DNA of 18,388 nt from Saprospiraceae bacterium (GTDB lineage: Bacteria > Bacteroidota > Bacteroidia > Chitinophagales > Saprospiraceae), in NCBI GenBank assembly GCA_020852155.1, contig JADZBJ010000201.1:1-18388 (forward strand). Reading direction: 5' to 3'. Below, in pieces: positions 15,547 through 18,388 of this stretch (positions are counted from its first letter, which is position 1; every line of letters begins with the position of its first letter). Under the pieces are notes generated by a model. That model did no database searches, had not been told where the DNA came from, and saw only the letters and a program-made list of their open reading frames with translations. Made by a program: the position numbers and the translations under genes.

Positions 15547-16571
15547 AATTTCACTTCTTCCCAACTCAGGTTTTTTCCGCCCCCGATTTCTGACTGTACA
15601 AATTCGAGGTCTTTTTTATCTGAAAACGAAGCGACATCGGCTCGCATCGGGCTTTTTATCACATCGTTTTGCAGAAACACCGCTTTGTTGACATCCACAA
15701 ACTGACCTGTTTTTTTAAAATCCACGACCACTACCTGTCCTATATTTTCAGGAGTAATGTCGCCAGACTTCAGATAGCCGGCAAGGCAATTCAGGTCATC
15801 AAATTTATACACGCGCCCTTTGGCTGTCACGATTTCAGCGCCAAAACGCTTGTCGGTGAGCGTCATTTTGCAGCCGTGGCAGTTGTCTTGACCCCAGCGA
15901 ATGGGTTCCGGGCCGCTGTCACATGAAGAAAAAGACAGCATGGCCGTACCGGATAATACCAGCAGCGCTACAAACGGTAAATTGCCTTCGCGGGTGGTTT
16001 GCTTTCGCTGTTTGAAAAATTCCCACCACCACAAGATGGTAGCCATCAGACATACCCCGATAATAACCCACGCTCCGGTGTCAGGCCCTGAAAATGACGT
16101 GAAATTCAGGAGGTTTTTATAGCCGATCAAGGGTGGCTGATAACTCATATCCGGCACTTTGATGGCGGCGTTCGGATCCAGTTCGTGGCCGTACTTATAA
16201 CCCCATTGCCAAAAATCCCACAGGGCGGCAATACCATAAACGTAAGATAAAAGCGTAAACACGAACAAGATGCGGCCCTTACCCAGCACGGCCGCAGCCA
16301 AACCGACAGCGATCAGGATACCTAACAAGATGCCGATGTAACCAAACTCCGGGAACATTTCCACACTGATATGCTTCATGCCAATATAGTGGTTCAGGCC
16401 ATTGATGATCTCCACATCGCCACTGAGCTTATTGTGCCAGATTTTCATGGTGAAGCCTTCCGGATATTGCGGCGCCCACAGCAAAATCTGCCACAACGGA
16501 ACGAAAAAAGTAATCATCAGCGAAAAGCTGCCCAGCCCCAGCAGGATGCGGGTGATATTGGATAATCTCAT
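15534..16571 (-). CDS. nosL: Fusion of a polytopic membrane domain with NosL
   Basis: NosL is a copper(I)-binding protein that supplies copper for NosZ. Here the NosL part is residues 217-345 of a 345-residue protein. It has NCHGCKM at 230-236 (Cys231, Cys234, Met236), matching the NosL CxxCxM site, and KFDDLNCLAGYL at 256-267. The first 200 residues are a separate membrane domain with helices near 8-31, 76-97, 99-118 and 167-184, and an aqueous segment with NHYIGMKHI (His61, His67). A fifth hydrophobic segment (199-215) followed by SSC (Cys217) looks like a retained lipoprotein signal, as if a lipoprotein NosL had been joined in frame. The start at 16571 avoids a 13-residue unsupported extension from 16610. 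It lies 191 bp after nosZ. Confidence 0.9.
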   Translation of the reverse strand: MRLSNITRILLGLGSFSLMITFFVPLWQILLWAPQYPEGFTMKIWHNKLSGDVEIINGLNHYIGMKHISVEMFPEFGYIGILLGILIAVGLAAAVLGKGRILFVFTLLSYVYGIAALWDFWQWGYKYGHELDPNAAIKVPDMSYQPPLIGYKNLLNFTSFSGPDTGAWVIIGVCLMATILWWWEFFKQRKQTTREGNLPFVALLVLSGTAMLSFSSCDSGPEPIRWGQDNCHGCKMTLTDKRFGAEIVTAKGRVYKFDDLNCLAGYLKSGDITPENIGQVVVVDFKKTGQFVDVNKAVFLQNDVIKSPMRADVASFSDKKDLEFVQSEIGGGKNLSWEEVKLLFK

Positions 16572-16612
16572 TGTTTTGGAAAATTTTGTTGAATCTGGAG
16601 CATAGCGCAAAC

Positions 16613-16648
16613 AGGGGCGGAAATGCGGCGATCGCTAATCCCGCCCCT
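16613..16648. repeat. GC-rich hairpin between nosZ and the nosL fusion
   Basis: AGGGGCGG (16613-16620) and CCGCCCCT (16641-16648) form a perfect 8-bp stem. The 20-nt loop contains the 8-bp palindrome GCGATCGC (16628-16635). Hairpins of this GTAGGGGCGG type recur as dispersed elements in some bacterial genomes. Here it could reduce read-through from nosZ to nosL or stabilise the nosZ mRNA. No T-tract follows. Confidence 0.6.
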
Positions 16649-16694
16649 ACAATGTTTTAAAGTCAACCCAAAGTGATTTTGAAGGACTCGCGTC

Positions 16695-16753
16695 TGTAAA
16701 TCACTGAAAATCAGGAAAATCAATCCTGTAAATCTTCAAAATCACTGAAATCC
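16695..16753. repeat. Short interspersed AATC/CTGAAA repeats downstream of nosZ
   Basis: ATCACTGAAA occurs at 16700-16709 and 16741-16750, and TGTAAATC at 16695-16702 and 16728-16735. The stretch between is built from related AAATCAGG and AAATCAATCC pieces. The block begins 10 bp after the nosZ stop, in its 3' untranslated region. It looks like a degenerate short repeat, and no function can be assigned. Confidence 0.5.
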
Positions 16754-16762
16754 GGGTATATA

Positions 16763-18388
16763 TTACTTGGTTGCTTCGCCAGTTGGCTCGGCTTTGTTGC
16801 CGGTGCTGAAACTCAACGGAACGCTGCTGCCACGTGGCGATACACGCACATAACCCTGCATTTCCTGGTGCAATGCCGAACAGAAGTCGGTGCAGTAGAT
16901 CGGATAAACGCCTACGCGATCAGGCGTCCATTTCAAGGTGCAGGTTTCGCCGGGCATGATGAGCAATTCTGCGTTGTTAGCGCCTTTCACGCCGAAACCG
17001 TGCGGTACGTCCCAGTCCTGTTCGAGGTTGGTCACGTGGAAATACACCTCGTCGCCAATTTTTACACCTTCGATGTTGTCAGGCGTAAAGTGCGAACGGA
17101 TGGAGGTCATCAGGACGTGTACTTTGTTGCCTTCGCGGAATACTTTGGCTTCTTTTTCGCCCTTGGCCACATACGGGTGGTTGTTCTCCTCGATTTTGAA
17201 TATTTTCGTGGACTTGGGTTGAAGCATGCTGGCTGGTATGGCCTCGGCATAGTGCGGTTCGCCAGTAGTCGGGAAGTCAAGCAACAGTTTCATTTTGTCG
17301 CCTGAAATGTCATACAACTGAGCAGATTGCGTCAATTCAGGGCCGGTAGGCAAGTAGCGGTCTTTCGTGATCTTGTTGTAGGCGATGACATATTTGCCAT
17401 GTGGTTTGCGGGTCGGGCCGCCAGGAACGCACAAGTGACCAATAGAATAGTACGTGGGCACGCGGTCAACCACTTCCAGTTTCTCGATGTTCCATTTCAC
17501 GATTTCGGAAGAAACAAAGAACGAAGTGTACGCAAATCCTTTTCCGTCAAACTCGGTGTGCAACGGGCCAAGGCCTGGTTTTTTCACCTCGCCGTGCAAC
17601 ACTGCATCGTATTTCAGGACAGGAATACCGTCGTATTCTGCTTCAAAGTCGCGCGCTTCAATGGCTTTCAGGATTTTACTGAAAGAAAATACCGGAATAA
17701 CCGCAGCCAGTTTACCCGAACCGCAGATGTATTCGCCGGTAGGGTCAACGTCGCAGCCGTGTGGCGATTTCGGACAAGGCATGAAGTACACGATGTCTTT
17801 CAACTCCTTCGGGTCAAGCACTGTGACTTCTTCATTAATCGTGGATGTTGCCGAATGTGTTTTTTCATCATACACATTGTGGGCGTAACGCACTTTGGAT
17901 TTCCTGCCTTTTCCGGCCTTTACATACTCCTCGCATTTTTTCCAGTTGACGGCCATAATGAAGTCCTTATCCTTTTGGGAAGCGTTCACTTCGAGCAGCG
18001 TATTGGCCTGTTCCGTATTGTAGCAAGAGAAGAAGAACCAGTCGTGAGATGGGCCACGACCGCAGCGGCTCAGGTCAAAATTGACGCCGGGCAACAATAC
18101 CAGAAAGCCTACGCCCATGCGGCCGGTTTCTTTATCAATGCTGATAAAAGAAACAGTGCCTTTGAAATTCTGCTTGTAAGTGCCGATGTTCACGTCAGGA
18201 TTTGATCCGGCGTCGTCCAAAGGATAACTGAAACGCGTACCTGCAACAGCATACTCCGAGTTTTCAGTAATGAATGGCGATGAGTGGTTACCCGAACTAT
18301 TCGGTATCTCAATGATTTCTTCCGTGCGGAAGGTTTGCATATTGATCCGTGCGATACGCGGCGTATTGTTGCCGTTGATGAAGCACCA
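16763..18388 (-). CDS. nosZ: Nitrous oxide reductase NosZ, clade II type (N-terminus beyond right edge)
   Basis: NosZ is the periplasmic copper enzyme that reduces N2O to N2. The frame stays open to the window edge, so 541 C-terminal residues are visible, beginning WCFINGNNTPRIARI. The likely start, the signal peptide and the N-terminal DxHH pair lie outside. Five of the seven CuZ histidines can be placed in the fragment: His35 (GNH), His210 (SPHG), His277 (GPLH), His318 (IGH) and His379 (EPH). The CuA domain is complete: His463 (VPHG) and CTDFCSALHQEM with Cys499, Cys503, His507 and Met510. The Asp in CTDFC, in place of the Trp of clade I enzymes, and the cluster without nosR point to clade II. 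The ATG at 18340 is internal and not the start. Confidence 0.96.
   Translation of the reverse strand, partial: WCFINGNNTPRIARINMQTFRTEEIIEIPNSSGNHSSPFITENSEYAVAGTRFSYPLDDAGSNPDVNIGTYKQNFKGTVSFISIDKETGRMGVGFLVLLPGVNFDLSRCGRGPSHDWFFFSCYNTEQANTLLEVNASQKDKDFIMAVNWKKCEEYVKAGKGRKSKVRYAHNVYDEKTHSATSTINEEVTVLDPKELKDIVYFMPCPKSPHGCDVDPTGEYICGSGKLAAVIPVFSFSKILKAIEARDFEAEYDGIPVLKYDAVLHGEVKKPGLGPLHTEFDGKGFAYTSFFVSSEIVKWNIEKLEVVDRVPTYYSIGHLCVPGGPTRKPHGKYVIAYNKITKDRYLPTGPELTQSAQLYDISGDKMKLLLDFPTTGEPHYAEAIPASMLQPKSTKIFKIEENNHPYVAKGEKEAKVFREGNKVHVLMTSIRSHFTPDNIEGVKIGDEVYFHVTNLEQDWDVPHGFGVKGANNAELLIMPGETCTLKWTPDRVGVYPIYCTDFCSALHQEMQGYVRVSPRGSSVPLSFSTGNKAEPTGEATK

Noticed and set aside
16571..16762. Promoter for nosL in the gap after nosZ
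   Set aside because: No TAnnTTTG element was found on the minus strand, so read-through from nosZ is more likely.
17327..18205. Long plus-strand frame of 292 residues opposite nosZ
   Set aside because: It is antisense to a highly conserved enzyme. The open frame follows from the codon use of nosZ, and no protein family is recognisable.

Overview
This window looks like chromosome from a Bacteroidota bacterium, plausibly of the Saprospiria type. The family is inferred from gene content and no phylogeny was run. Supporting signs are Bacteroidota-style promoters (TTG, about 20 bp, TAnnTTTG), weak or absent Shine-Dalgarno sites, an SprB-repeat lipoprotein, an ECF sigma factor overlapping a gene for an inner-membrane-anchored protein with an outer-membrane-barrel-like domain, a class II HMG-CoA reductase, and a nitrous oxide reductase cluster of the clade II type.

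Left part (1-2,300). A 35-bp tandem array, cut by the left edge, carries a hairpin in every unit. It is followed on the minus strand by a small lipoprotein gene and the HMG-CoA reductase gene (mvaA), probably one operon read from a promoter near 2,290-2,323. Middle part, plus strand (2,400-10,800): an SprB-repeat lipoprotein; an ECF sigma factor overlapping by ATGA with a 527-residue anti-sigma/barrel-like protein; a 358-bp gap with a terminator and a cluster of TTAGCG motifs; a POT peptide transporter ending in two hairpins; a TMTC-like membrane protein with TPR repeats; and a metallo-beta-lactamase-fold hydrolase.

Right part, minus strand (10,884-18,388): the nos cluster, read from right to left. 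It contains nosZ (N-terminus beyond the right edge), a membrane-domain/NosL fusion, then a haem-binding protein, nosD, a fasciclin-domain lipoprotein, nosF and nosY. A good promoter sits just upstream of the haem-binding gene, so haem protein-nosD-fasciclin-nosF-nosY is likely one transcript. One small SnoaL-like gene lies on the opposite strand inside the cluster, between the nosL fusion and the haem-binding gene.

How the parts work together: NosZ reduces N2O to N2 in the periplasm. NosD, NosF and NosY form the ABC-type maturation complex for the CuZ centre, and NosL supplies copper. The haem-binding protein is a candidate for electron delivery, and the fasciclin lipoprotein has an unknown accessory role. 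The most unusual points are the NosL fusion, the antisense SnoaL gene flanked by 9-bp direct repeats, the hairpin-bearing 35-bp array, the two-membrane architecture of the sigma partner protein, and the TTAGCG cluster upstream of the peptide transporter.
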